Shown: piece by piece, positions 1 through 8,196 of the stretch
Position numbering within the stretch: position 1 is the stretch's first letter
How the letters are laid out: the number at the start of each line of letters is the position of its first letter
NCBI GenBank assembly: GCA_947457715.1
Contig: CANGXK010000023.1
Location: forward strand, 1 to 15,393
DNA from: Gemmatimonadota bacterium
GTDB lineage: Bacteria; Gemmatimonadota; Gemmatimonadetes; Gemmatimonadales; Gemmatimonadaceae
Length of the DNA stretch: 15,393 nt
Direction of reading: 5' to 3'
Notes under the pieces: generated by a model
The model's database searches: none
What the model was told of the DNA's origin: nothing
What the model saw: the letters and a program-made list of their open reading frames with translations, nothing else
Made by a program: the position numbers and the translations under genes

Positions 1-716
1 ATACCACGCGCCCGCAGCCGGTCGGCAAACGCCCCCGCCCCATCACGCACGAAGAGCATCTCGGCCGGACTCTCCGCCACATGCACCGCCAGCGGCAACG
101 CCTCGCGCTGTGCCAGCGCCGCCGTGGCCGCGAAGAGCTCGCGCGACACCGTGTACGGCGCATGCGGCGACACGCCGACCCGAACCAGCGACGTCTCGTG
201 CTCACGCGCCGTGAGCGCACGCGCCGCCAGTTGCGCGAGCGCGGCATCGCACTGCGCAGGGTCAGGGCCGAACACTTCCAGATAGCCCACACCGCGCACC
301 CCGTACTCACGCATCGCCACCAGCGGTGCGCCGGAGTCGGTGGTGTCGGCGAGACAGGTGATCCCATTGCGCAGCGCTTCGCGGATGCCGGCCCGCGAGG
401 CGTCAAGCAATAGCTCGTCGCTCATGAGGTCACGGCGGACCTCCGTGAGCGTGCGCAGCCAATCGCGGAAGTCGAGCCCTTCGAGAAAGCCGCGCAGCAG
501 GGTGAGCTCGAGATGCGAATGCGCATTCACGAGCCCCGGCAGGAGCGCGGCGTTGCCCAAGGCCACGGTTCGCACGGTGTCGGGCGCGAAGGTCACCGCG
601 CGTGCCGGGCCCACGAACTCGATGCGTCCGTCGTGCACCAGCACCGCCCCCGCGCGGATGGGCGCCGACGAAATCGGGAGCACCCACTCCGCCGTGTACA
701 GCGTGCGCCCGCTCAC
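1..716 (-). CDS. Amidohydrolase, TRZ/ATZ (chlorohydrolase-like) family, 3' end cut by window edge
   Basis: The minus-strand frame is open from a GTG at 716 to the left edge, giving 238 residues with no stop. It reads as the N-terminal half of a metal-dependent amidohydrolase of the cytosine deaminase/chlorohydrolase type. The small beta-sandwich start is followed by the metal-binding HxH in NAHSHLEL (H66, H68), then SPHAPYTVS (H185) and VHVAES (H212, E215), all in the family order. Such enzymes remove amino or chloro groups from ring substrates using a metal-activated water. The motif wording resembles aminodeoxyfutalosine deaminases of the futalosine menaquinone pathway, but the substrate cannot be settled from half a protein. 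The GTG is chosen because an in-frame TGA, the stop of the upstream PBP gene at 735-737, lies just before it, and GGTGAG sits six bases upstream. It is probably co-transcribed with the PBP gene. Confidence 0.87.
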   Translation of the reverse strand, partial: MSGRTLYTAEWVLPISSAPIRAGAVLVHDGRIEFVGPARAVTFAPDTVRTVALGNAALLPGLVNAHSHLELTLLRGFLEGLDFRDWLRTLTEVRRDLMSDELLLDASRAGIREALRNGITCLADTTDSGAPLVAMREYGVRGVGYLEVFGPDPAQCDAALAQLAARALTAREHETSLVRVGVSPHAPYTVSRELFAATAALAQREALPLAVHVAESPAEMLFVRDGAGAFADRLRARG

Positions 717-734
717 GAGGAGCTCACCGTGTGT

Positions 735-2891
735 TCACTGCGGCGGAATCTTGAACGGGTTGGTCGAGTCGGCCTTGGCGCGGGCGCGCGAGGCACTGTC
801 GCCCGAGAGCGTCGGCACCGCCGCGGCATCGGTGCAGCTGGTCGTCGGCTCGGTGCCCTGCACGAAGAACTCGGTGGTGATCGCCGTCATGCAGCTGCTG
901 TTCGCGAGCCGACCGGTCAGCGCGTCGACTTCGCGTACGACGACGCCATCGGGGCGCGGCCAGTCGGGCGGCTGCGGCTTGCGTCGATAGACCTCGGTCA
1001 TGAACGAGGCCCATGCCGGCGACGCCAACTCGCCACCCTGCGCATTGGCTTTGATCTTCTGCGGCTTGTCGAAGCCCATCCACACGCCGGCCACCAGGTC
1101 TGCCGTGTAGCCGATGAACCAGACGTCGGCGCCATCATTCGTGGTGCCCGTCTTGCCGCCCGCCGGGACGCGGAAACCCGAGCTCCAGACGCGCGCGCCG
1201 GTGCCCCGCACCACCACGTCTTTCATCATGCTCACCATCAGCCACGCCTCCTCGGGCGACAACACCGCCTCGCGATCGGTCGCCGGCTGCCACACCACCT
1301 TGCCCTGGGCGTTCTCCACCTTGAGAATCGCGTGCGGCGTCGTGCGGAGCCCGAGGTTCGCAAACACGGAATAGGACGCGATCATCTGCACCGGGTACAC
1401 ATCGGCTGATCCGATGAAGACCGAGGGATACGGGGGGATCGGCGTGGTGATCCCGAAACGCTGCGCCATCGCGATCACGTCTCCGGCGCCGACCGCCATG
1501 CCGGTGCGGATCGCCGCGAGGTTGCGCGACTGATACAATGCCTTCCGCATGGGCATGTTGCCCTGGAACTTCATGTCGTAGTTCTGCGGCGTCCACACTT
1601 CGCCGCTGAGCTGATCGAGCGTGATCGGCGAGTCATCGACAATCGCCGCCGGGCTGAAGCCCTGATGCACGGCGGCGGCATACACGATCGGCTTGAACGT
1701 CGACCCGGGCTGCCGCAACGCCTGCACGGCGCGATTGAACTTGGAGTCGCCGAAGTCACGACCACCGACCATCGCCCGCACGGCACCGCTACGCGGGTCG
1801 ACCGCCACGAACGCGCCCTGCAGATACGGCGAGTTGGCCGCCCCGCGCTCGCCACCCTCGGCCGACCGGGCCAGATACGCTTCGTACGTCAGATGCGGGT
1901 ACTTGCCGTGGCGGCCGGCCTCGATCGCCTGCAGCTGATTCTCCAGCGCGCGCTCGGCGGCACCCTGCATGTCGACATCGAGCGACGTGTAGACCTTGTA
2001 GCCTTCGTCGTAGAGTCCCTTGCCGAAGTGTTCCTCGAGTTCCTGACGCACCCACTCCACGAAGTACGGCGCCACGTCACCGGATTCGGTGCGTTCCGCC
2101 AGCTGCAACGGGAACGCCTTGGCCAGCGAGGCATCGACGTTGTTGATCGCCCCTTCGCGCCGCATCAGCTCGAGCACCGTATTGCGGCGCAGGATGGCGC
2201 GATCGGCGAACCGGCGTGGGTTGTACCGTTCGGGCCCCTTGAGCAATCCGGCCAGCACGGCGGCTTCGGCCACGCTCACGTCGCGCACCGGCTTGCCGAA
2301 GTAGCGCTGCGAGGCGGTTTCCACGCCGTACGCGCCGTTGCCAAGGTATACCTGATTCAGGTACAGCTCGAGGATCTTGTCTTTGGTGTAGCGCTGTTCG
2401 ATGGCGCGGGCCACGCGTGCTTCCTTGATCTTGCGCAGCAGTGTCTTCTCGCGGGAAATGCGATCGGAGAAGACGTTACGAGCCAGCTGCATCGTGATCG
2501 TGGAGAAGCCCTGCACGTAGCTGCCGGCCTTCAGGTTGCGCGCGAGCGCGCCGAACACGCGGTAGTAGTCGATCCCCGAGTGCGAATAGAAACGCCGGTC
2601 TTCGGTGATGACGACCGCGTCGCGCACATGCTTGGGGATGTCCTGCAAACGCACGAGGGTGCGACGCTCGAGACCGAGTTCCGTGAGGAAGCGGCCGTCG
2701 GCGGCGTACACCTTGGAGGTCTGGCGGGGGACATACTGCTCGAGCGAGGCGATCGACGGACAGCGTCCGTCGCGGCAGATGACGCTCCAGGCGCCAAGCA
2801 GCCCGCCGGCACCGAGCATGCCGCCGAAGATCCCAACCACGAGCAGCCACCCGAGCCACGGGCGCCGCGAAAGAACGGAAGAGAGAGCCAT
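735..2891 (-). CDS. mrcA: Bifunctional class A penicillin-binding protein (PBP1A type)
   Basis: A 718-residue enzyme that polymerises lipid II into glycan strands and cross-links the peptides, anchored in the inner membrane with its domains in the periplasm. Residues 1-10 are a short cytoplasmic tail and about 12-38 a single membrane segment. The GT51 glycosyltransferase domain follows: ITEDRRFYSH with catalytic E97, GFSTITMQLARN (129-139), RKIKE (E157) and ELYLNQVYLGNGAYG (175-189). The transpeptidase domain has STFK (S397, K400), SRN (455-457) and KTGT (580-583), so both active sites look intact. The C-terminal tail carries two cysteines (C667, C686) spaced as in many relatives, possibly a disulfide. 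Length is normal for the family. The ATG at 2891 has no clear Shine-Dalgarno. It is divergent from tyrS and lies upstream of the amidohydrolase. mrcA and ponA are both used for this family. Confidence 0.96.
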   Translation of the reverse strand: MALSSVLSRRPWLGWLLVVGIFGGMLGAGGLLGAWSVICRDGRCPSIASLEQYVPRQTSKVYAADGRFLTELGLERRTLVRLQDIPKHVRDAVVITEDRRFYSHSGIDYYRVFGALARNLKAGSYVQGFSTITMQLARNVFSDRISREKTLLRKIKEARVARAIEQRYTKDKILELYLNQVYLGNGAYGVETASQRYFGKPVRDVSVAEAAVLAGLLKGPERYNPRRFADRAILRRNTVLELMRREGAINNVDASLAKAFPLQLAERTESGDVAPYFVEWVRQELEEHFGKGLYDEGYKVYTSLDVDMQGAAERALENQLQAIEAGRHGKYPHLTYEAYLARSAEGGERGAANSPYLQGAFVAVDPRSGAVRAMVGGRDFGDSKFNRAVQALRQPGSTFKPIVYAAAVHQGFSPAAIVDDSPITLDQLSGEVWTPQNYDMKFQGNMPMRKALYQSRNLAAIRTGMAVGAGDVIAMAQRFGITTPIPPYPSVFIGSADVYPVQMIASYSVFANLGLRTTPHAILKVENAQGKVVWQPATDREAVLSPEEAWLMVSMMKDVVVRGTGARVWSSGFRVPAGGKTGTTNDGADVWFIGYTADLVAGVWMGFDKPQKIKANAQGGELASPAWASFMTEVYRRKPQPPDWPRPDGVVVREVDALTGRLANSSCMTAITTEFFVQGTEPTTSCTDAAAVPTLSGDSASRARAKADSTNPFKIPPQ

Positions 2892-2947
2892 AGGTTATCT
2901 GAAGGCTACCCGCTCGCGCGGGGGCGCGCCAAGAGCCGGACCGGCGA

Positions 2948-2953
2948 TAACTT
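2948..2953 (+). promoter_or_regulatory. Putative -10 box of a leaderless tyrS transcript
   Basis: TAACTT lies exactly at -12 to -7 of the ATG at 2960 and no clear Shine-Dalgarno is present. A TAGCCT hexamer for the divergent PBP gene lies at -17 to -12 of its ATG on the minus strand, within the same 68-bp gap, giving at most a very short leader there. No -35 box is recognisable for tyrS. Confidence 0.42.
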
Positions 2954-2959
2954 GTGAGA

Positions 2960-4249
2960 ATGTCCGAGCCATCAGCCCCGATTCCCGAACTCGCCTGGCG
3001 CGAGCTGCTGTTCCAGCACACCGAAGGCCTTCCGGCCGCCTTCGCGGCGGGGCAGGTCGCCGGCTACTGCGGATTCGACCCCACGGCGTCCAGCCTGCAC
3101 GTGGGCAATCTCGTCCCGGTCATGGGACTGGTACATCTGCAACGGGCCGGCCATCGCCCCATCGCGCTGGTGGGCGGCGGCACGGGCATGATCGGCGACC
3201 CCAGCGGCCGGAGCAGCGAGCGTACGCTGCAGACGCTGGAAACGATCGCCGAGAACGCCGAGGCGATCCGGCTCCAGCTGGCCAAATTCCTCGATTTCGA
3301 GGGACCGAACGCCGCCAAGCTGGTGAACAATGCCGACTGGCTCACCAAGCTGTCGCTGCTCGATTTCCTGCGCGACACGGGCAAGCACTTTTCGATCAAC
3401 TATATGTTGGCGAAGGACTCCGTGAAGTCGCGGCTCGAGACCGGGCTGTCGTTCACCGAGTTCTCGTACATGCTGCTGCAGGCGCACGACTTCCTCGCGC
3501 TGCATCAGCGTGAGGGCGTCACGCTGCAGATCGGCGGCAGCGACCAGTGGGGCAATATCACCGCCGGCCTCGAGCTGATCCGCCGCACCACGGGCGGTGA
3601 CGCCAACGCGCTCACCTTTCCGCTGATCACCAACGCCGACGGCTCGAAGTTCGGCAAGAGCACCGGCGGCGGGTCGGTGTGGCTCGATCCGGCACGCACG
3701 TCGCCGTACAAGTTCTACCAGTTCTGGATCGGCGCCGACGACCGCGACGTCTCGCGGTATTTGCGCTTCTTCACGCTGTTCGACCGGGAGACCGTCGAGG
3801 CGCTCGATCAGTCGGTGCGGACCACGCCCGAAAGGCGCGAGGCCCAGCGTGCCCTGGCCACCGAAGTGACCACGCGCGTGCACGGGGCCGAGGCGGCGCG
3901 GGTGGCGCAGGAAGTGTCGGCGCTGCTGTTCGAAAAGGCCGATCCGCAGCAACTCTCCGACGCCGCGTTGGAGGCGCTGCGGCTGGAGATTCCGTTCGCA
4001 GCCTACTCGGCCCCCGCCGACGGTCCAGCGCTTTCCGAGGGGATCGACGTATACGAGTGTCTGACAGCCCTCGGCGTGGCCGCCTCGCGCGGTGCGGCGA
4101 AGCGGTTGCTCGAACAGGGTGGCGTCAGCATCAACGGCACGAAGCTGTCGGCCGCCGATCGCCTGATCGCTGCCGATCGGCTGCTCCGCGGTCGTCACCT
4201 GTTGCTGAAGAAAGGCGCACGCGAGTTCGGATTGATCCACGTCCCGTAA
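2960..4249 (+). CDS. tyrS: Tyrosyl-tRNA synthetase
   Basis: A 429-residue class Ic synthetase that charges tRNA-Tyr with tyrosine using ATP in the cytoplasm. The Rossmann domain opens with [15 protein letters not shown], where HVGN (47-50) is the HIGH signature. [11 protein letters not shown] (74-84) and GSDQWGN (193-199) shape the tyrosine pocket. The KMSKS equivalent is KFGKS (230-234), the form found in the main bacterial TyrRS group. An anticodon-binding helical region follows, then a C-terminal S4 RNA-binding domain at about 367-425. Length is normal. The ATG at 2960 is preferred over an in-frame GTG at 2954 because TAACTT lies exactly at -12 to -7 of the ATG, consistent with a leaderless transcript. 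No T-box leader is visible, as the gap to the divergent PBP gene is only 68 bp. ilvD follows after 52 bp. Confidence 0.97.
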   Translation: MSEPSAPIPELAWRELLFQHTEGLPAAFAAGQVAGYCGFDPTASSLHVGNLVPVMGLVHLQRAGHRPIALVGGGTGMIGDPSGRSSERTLQTLETIAENAEAIRLQLAKFLDFEGPNAAKLVNNADWLTKLSLLDFLRDTGKHFSINYMLAKDSVKSRLETGLSFTEFSYMLLQAHDFLALHQREGVTLQIGGSDQWGNITAGLELIRRTTGGDANALTFPLITNADGSKFGKSTGGGSVWLDPARTSPYKFYQFWIGADDRDVSRYLRFFTLFDRETVEALDQSVRTTPERREAQRALATEVTTRVHGAEAARVAQEVSALLFEKADPQQLSDAALEALRLEIPFAAYSAPADGPALSEGIDVYECLTALGVAASRGAAKRLLEQGGVSINGTKLSAADRLIAADRLLRGRHLLLKKGAREFGLIHVP

Positions 4250-4301
4250 GCGTTCGGACGGTGCAGGCGGCCGTTCTCCACCTCTCCGAGTACCCAATCG
4301 C

Positions 4302-6011
4302 ATGGATAAGTCGAAGCTCCCCAGCCGCCACACCACGGTAGGCCCCGAGCGCGCGCCGCATCGCTCGTACTACTACGCGATGGGGCTCGACGAAACGCAG
4401 ATCGCGCAGCCGATGATCGGCGTCGTCTCCAGCTGGAATGAGGCGGCCCCGTGCAACATCTCGCTGCGCCGTCAGGCCGAGGCGGCGAAGCGTGGTGTGG
4501 CGGACGCCGGCGGGACACCGCGCGAGTTCACCACGATCACCGTGACCGACGGCATCGCGATGGGACATGCCGGCATGAAATCATCGCTGGTGAGCCGCGA
4601 AACAATTGCCGATTCGGTGGAGCTCACCGTCCGCGGCCACTGCTATGACGGCCTGGTGGCGATCGGCGGCTGCGACAAGGCGCTGCCCGGTCTCATGATG
4701 GCGATGGTGCGCCTCGACGTGCCGTCGGTGTTTCTGTACGGCGGCTCGATCATGCCCGGACGCTATCAGGGACGCGACGTCACGGTCCTCGATGTGTTCG
4801 AAGGCGTGGGCAAGCACTCGGCGGGAAAAATGACGCTCGAGGAGCTCACGGCGCTCGAGAAAGTCGCCTGCCCCGGCACCGGCTCGTGCGGCGGCCAGTA
4901 CACCGCCAACAGCATGGCGTACGTATCAGAAGCGATCGGGCTGGCGCTGCCGGGATCGGCAAGCCCACCGGCGGTGCTGGTGTCGCGCGACGCGTATGCC
5001 GAAGCGTCGGGGGCCGCCGTGATGCGCCTGCTGCGCGACGGGCCGCGTCCGCGCGAGATCGTGACCCGCAAGTCGCTCGAAAACGCCGCCGCCATCGTGG
5101 CCGCCACCGGCGGCAGCACGAATGCCACGCTTCACCTGCCGGCGCTCGCGCACGAAGCGGGCATCGCGTTCGATCTGTTCGACGTGGCCGAAGTCTTCGC
5201 CCGCACGCCACTGCTGGCCGACCTTAAACCGGGCGGCAAGTATCTCGCGAAGGACGTGAACGACATCGGTGGCGTCTCGATCATCCTCAAGGCGTTGCTC
5301 GACGGCGGTTACCTGCACGGCGACTGCATCACGGTGACGGGACGCACGCTGGCGGAGAATCTGGCGGACGTAGTGATCCCCGCAGGTCAGGATGTAGTGA
5401 TGCCGGTGTCGCGCGCCATCTCGATGACCGGCGGGCTGGTGGGCATGCGCGGCAACCTCGCGCCCGATGGCGCGGTGGTGAAGGTCGCCGGCCTCAACGT
5501 GCGGCAGTTCACCGGCCCGGCGCGGGTGTTCGACAGTGAGGAAGACGCATTCGCCGCCGTGACGGAGCGGCGCTACGACGCCGGCGACGTGCTCATCATC
5601 CGTTACGAAGGACCGCGCGGGGGACCCGGCATGCGCGAGATGCTTTCCACCACGTCCGCGATCTACGGACAGGAGATGGGCGATAAAGTTGCGCTCATTA
5701 CCGATGGCCGGTTCAGTGGTGCCACGCGTGGCCTGTGCATCGGCCACGTCGGTCCCGAAGCCGCGGTCGGTGGCCCGATCGGGCTGCTGCGCGACGGAGA
5801 CATCATCGACATCGATGCGAACGCCGGCACGATGTCGGTGCGGCTTACGGACGACGAACTCGCCGCACGGCGAGCAGTGTGGGAACCGCGGCGTCACGAC
5901 TTCCAGTCAGGCGCGATTTGGCGCTACGCGCAGACGGTCAGTGCGGCACGATACGGGGCGGTGGTACACCCGGGTGCGGCGGCGGAGACGCACAATTACT
6001 TCGAGTCGTGA
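4302..6011 (+). CDS. ilvD: Dihydroxy-acid dehydratase
   Basis: A 569-residue iron-sulfur dehydratase that converts 2,3-dihydroxy-isovalerate and 2,3-dihydroxy-3-methylvalerate to the 2-keto acids leading to valine, leucine and isoleucine. The three cysteines expected to bind the cluster are C51 (in APCNIS), C124 ([10 protein letters not shown]) and C196 ([12 protein letters not shown]). This three-cysteine set, with the CDK and SCGG contexts, matches IlvD rather than the related Edd. The C-terminal substrate-binding signatures [14 protein letters not shown] (435-448) and DGRFSG (468-473) are intact, and the length is normal. The ATG at 4302 has only a weak purine stretch upstream. With 52 bp to tyrS and no terminator between them, co-transcription is likely. 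No leader-peptide attenuator and no other ilv genes are seen, so regulation is not evident. Its 3' end faces the GNAT gene across a heptad palindrome. Confidence 0.97.
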   Translation: MDKSKLPSRHTTVGPERAPHRSYYYAMGLDETQIAQPMIGVVSSWNEAAPCNISLRRQAEAAKRGVADAGGTPREFTTITVTDGIAMGHAGMKSSLVSRETIADSVELTVRGHCYDGLVAIGGCDKALPGLMMAMVRLDVPSVFLYGGSIMPGRYQGRDVTVLDVFEGVGKHSAGKMTLEELTALEKVACPGTGSCGGQYTANSMAYVSEAIGLALPGSASPPAVLVSRDAYAEASGAAVMRLLRDGPRPREIVTRKSLENAAAIVAATGGSTNATLHLPALAHEAGIAFDLFDVAEVFARTPLLADLKPGGKYLAKDVNDIGGVSIILKALLDGGYLHGDCITVTGRTLAENLADVVIPAGQDVVMPVSRAISMTGGLVGMRGNLAPDGAVVKVAGLNVRQFTGPARVFDSEEDAFAAVTERRYDAGDVLIIRYEGPRGGPGMREMLSTTSAIYGQEMGDKVALITDGRFSGATRGLCIGHVGPEAAVGGPIGLLRDGDIIDIDANAGTMSVRLTDDELAARRAVWEPRRHDFQSGAIWRYAQTVSAARYGAVVHPGAAAETHNYFES

Positions 6012-6017
6012 GCGCGA

Positions 6018-6172
6018 AGCGCTCCGAAATGCCAACTGCGAACGGCCAACGGCTTAGGGTGCAGGGCGGAGGGGTTTAGGAAGGAGGAGGCAGGATCACG
6101 ACGCGGCTGTCCTGCTGCCTCCACCCTGACACCCTCCTTCCTGCTTCCTAAGCAGTTGGCAGTTTCAGCGCT
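6018..6172. repeat. Long imperfect palindrome built of 7-bp units, between converging genes
   Basis: Both arms have the same internal plan. Left arm, plus strand: three AACNGCN heptads (6034-6054), one spacer base, three AGGGNNN heptads (6056-6076), one spacer base, then AGGAAGG, AGGAGGC and AGGATCA (6078-6098). Right arm, read on the minus strand from 6164: two AACTGCN heptads, one spacer base, three AGG heptads (6149-6129), one spacer base, three AGG heptads (6127-6107). Outside these, AGCGCT at 6018-6023 pairs with AGCGCT at 6167-6172, so the right arm overlaps the GNAT stop codon. The element may act as a bidirectional terminator for ilvD and the GNAT gene, though no U-tract is evident. 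Its heptad build is unlike a simple terminator. Confidence 0.85.
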
Positions 6173-6959
6173 CGGTCGGCACGCCAGCATCAACCCGCGT
6201 CACGTGCAGCGTCAACGCACGGGCGAAGCTCACGAAGCCCACGGTACCGGCCAGCGTCCGCGCGGCCAGATCACCGACGGCCAGACGCACGAAGGGAATG
6301 AATCCCTGACCGAGCACGTGACGCACGAGCGCGTGGAGTACCACGCGGCCGTAGCCCATGCGGCGATGGGCGGGCGACACCAGCACGCGCACACGCACCA
6401 ACCGTCCCTGCGGCGCTTCGACCGTGGCGAGTGCAACCAGCACCCCGCCTTGCAGCGCACCGACACGATGCGGCGAGTCGCTGTTGCCGCCGCCTTCGTT
6501 CCAGTCCCGTGGGGACACATCGTTCCGCAACATGTCGAGTACGTCGCGACGCGGATCATACACGAGCATGCCCGCGACTCTTGGCGACGGCGCAAGGGTG
6601 CACTCGTCGAGCAACGCGAGGGCGGCCGGATCATCGCTGACGGTGAGCCGGGCCGAGCGCAGCTCGATCACCGATCCGGGGAGGGCCTCGCGTCGGGTGA
6701 GCGCAATCAGTTCCTCGACTTCCGCCGGATCGAGCCCGAGGCCGACGTCGTCTTCGCAGGGCACTGACACCAACCCGACCGCGTGGCGCACGAAGGTCCG
6801 CACGACCGGGGCCTCATCACAGAGCCGCTCGATGGTGGCAACCCGATGGCGCTCGAGATACCCGACGGGACAACCGAGCGGCATCGCACACGACCGCAGC
6901 GCTTCCGCAACGCTACGGGGAGTGAGTGTGGCCCGAAGGTCCTTGGACGAGTTTGACAT
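6165..6959 (-). CDS. GNAT-family N-acetyltransferase with an unassigned N-terminal half
   Basis: A 264-residue protein. The C-terminal part, about 165-255, looks like a GNAT domain: a strand with hydrophobic pattern, then motif A reading VRVLVSPAHRRMGYGR (about 191-205), where the R-x-x-G-x-G/A type loop binds the acetyl-CoA pyrophosphate. This is followed by an amphipathic helix and a closing segment ending GFVSFARALTLHV. The first 150 residues match nothing I recognise, so the substrate is unknown. I chose the ATG at 6959; an in-frame TTG three codons upstream is the alternative. No Shine-Dalgarno is visible. It is the last gene of the leftward cluster, 49 bp after the PLP enzyme, and its stop codon lies inside the right arm of the heptad palindrome. 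Confidence 0.8.
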   Translation of the reverse strand: MSNSSKDLRATLTPRSVAEALRSCAMPLGCPVGYLERHRVATIERLCDEAPVVRTFVRHAVGLVSVPCEDDVGLGLDPAEVEELIALTRREALPGSVIELRSARLTVSDDPAALALLDECTLAPSPRVAGMLVYDPRRDVLDMLRNDVSPRDWNEGGGNSDSPHRVGALQGGVLVALATVEAPQGRLVRVRVLVSPAHRRMGYGRVVLHALVRHVLGQGFIPFVRLAVGDLAARTLAGTVGFVSFARALTLHVTRVDAGVPTER

Positions 6960-7008
6960 TAGATACAAAACATGACAGCCGTGGACTCATGGCCCAAGAG
7001 GCACGCAT

Positions 7009-8160
7009 CTAATTGTCAAGAATTTCCACCACCCGCTCCATCTCGTCGAGGGTATTGTAACAGTGCGGCGACAGGCGGAGCGCTCCTTCCCGCACGGTAT
7101 GGGCGACGTGCGCCGCACTGAGACGGCCGGCCATCGCGTCCAACGACTCGGACGCGAAGGCAATCACCCCAGCCCGTCGCGCAGGATCGGCCGGTGTCAC
7201 CAGGCGAACATCGGAGCGCGATTGCGCCCAGTCGACGATGCGGCCGGCAAGGGCCGAGATGTGCGCCGCGACAGCGGAGACGCCAAGATCGAGCAGGATG
7301 CGCGTGGACGCGTTGGCTACGGCAAAATCCTGATACGCCAGCGTCACGACTTCGAAGCGTCGTGCATCGTCGAAGAAGTCGAACTCGTAGTCGGTAAGCC
7401 GGGTGTAGTCGAGGGAGGACTTCATGCACGCCCACCCGACGTCGATCGGATTGATCGCCTGTATCAGATCACGGCGCACATACACAAAGCCCGTGCCCCA
7501 CGGACTCAACTGCCACTTTTGCGCACCGCTGGCAAAGATGTCGATCGGCAGCGCGTGCAGGTCGATCGGGCGGACACCGCACCCCTGAATGCCATCCACG
7601 ATAAAGAACACGCCGCGCGCGCGACAGGCCGCACCGATGCGCGCGAGATCCGCTACGTAGCCAGTCGCGAACTGCACCCACGAGATCACCACCGCCACCA
7701 CCTCCGGTCGCGCGATCGCCGCCACGAGGGCGTCTTCATCGGGGAGGCCGTGCTGACGGGGAATCAGCTCGAGGTTGACACCGCGCGAGCCAAGTGCCTG
7801 AAACGGATACACGCAGCTCGGGAATTCGCCGTCGAAGGTCAGGATCGTGCCGGGGCGCAGCGGAAGCGCGCGCGCCGCGAGGTTGAGCCCATAGGTGGTA
7901 TTGGGCATCAGCGCGATCTCGTCGGCGTCGGCACCGACCAACTCGGCGAACTGCGCGCGGGCAGTCGACGCGGCATCGAGCAGCTGCTGAAACGGCAGCA
8001 GATGCGGCTGCGCCCGCAGGCGACTCCACGTCTGCGCGACGGCGACGGCCGCCGCCGGCATCGGGCCCACACTGGCCGCGTTGAGAAAAATTGCCGGATC
8101 GCTGGCCATCCAGCCGTACTCACGCGTGCGAAGGGCGACGACGTCGAGGGGTGCAGTCAT
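7009..8160 (-). CDS. Class V aminotransferase, PLP-dependent (cysteine desulfurase / isopenicillin-N epimerase-like)
   Basis: A 383-residue fold-type I PLP enzyme. The N-terminal FLNAASVGPMP (25-35) matches the substrate and cofactor entry motif of class V enzymes. MPNTTYGLNLAA (85-96) is the phosphate-binding helix region, FIVDGIQGCG carries the PLP-stacking D189 and Q192, and SGAQKW carries the Schiff-base lysine K215. No reactive cysteine of the kind used by cysteine desulfurases sits in an obvious flexible loop, so a desulfurase role is doubtful. Epimerase, lyase or kynureninase-like chemistry is equally possible. The ATG at 8160 lies 36 bp after the permease stop, so the two are probably co-transcribed. 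The C-terminus (REGALRLSPHCYNTLDEMERVVEIL) is complete and of typical form. Confidence 0.9.
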   Translation of the reverse strand: MTAPLDVVALRTREYGWMASDPAIFLNAASVGPMPAAAVAVAQTWSRLRAQPHLLPFQQLLDAASTARAQFAELVGADADEIALMPNTTYGLNLAARALPLRPGTILTFDGEFPSCVYPFQALGSRGVNLELIPRQHGLPDEDALVAAIARPEVVAVVISWVQFATGYVADLARIGAACRARGVFFIVDGIQGCGVRPIDLHALPIDIFASGAQKWQLSPWGTGFVYVRRDLIQAINPIDVGWACMKSSLDYTRLTDYEFDFFDDARRFEVVTLAYQDFAVANASTRILLDLGVSAVAAHISALAGRIVDWAQSRSDVRLVTPADPARRAGVIAFASESLDAMAGRLSAAHVAHTVREGALRLSPHCYNTLDEMERVVEILDN

Positions 8161-8196
8161 CGGGAAAATCCGGGTGCGGGTAAGACGGGCATCTGC

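Noticed and set aside
714..737. In-frame TGA between the PBP and amidohydrolase frames, suggesting a readthrough fusion
   Set aside because: The PBP ends at a normal family length and the amidohydrolase has its own GTG with GGTGAG upstream. Being in the same frame is a one-in-three coincidence.
1665..2957. A 430-codon plus-strand open frame opposite the PBP gene
   Set aside because: It is antisense to the glycosyltransferase and transpeptidase coding sequence and has no motif of its own.
4250..4301. Possible terminator or attenuator between tyrS and ilvD
   Set aside because: Only a short imperfect GGACGG/CCGTTC pairing is present, with no T run and no leader peptide.
2972..4336. A 454-codon minus-strand open frame opposite tyrS
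   Set aside because: tyrS has complete catalytic motifs. The antisense frame is R/Q/G-rich shadow sequence with no recognisable domain.
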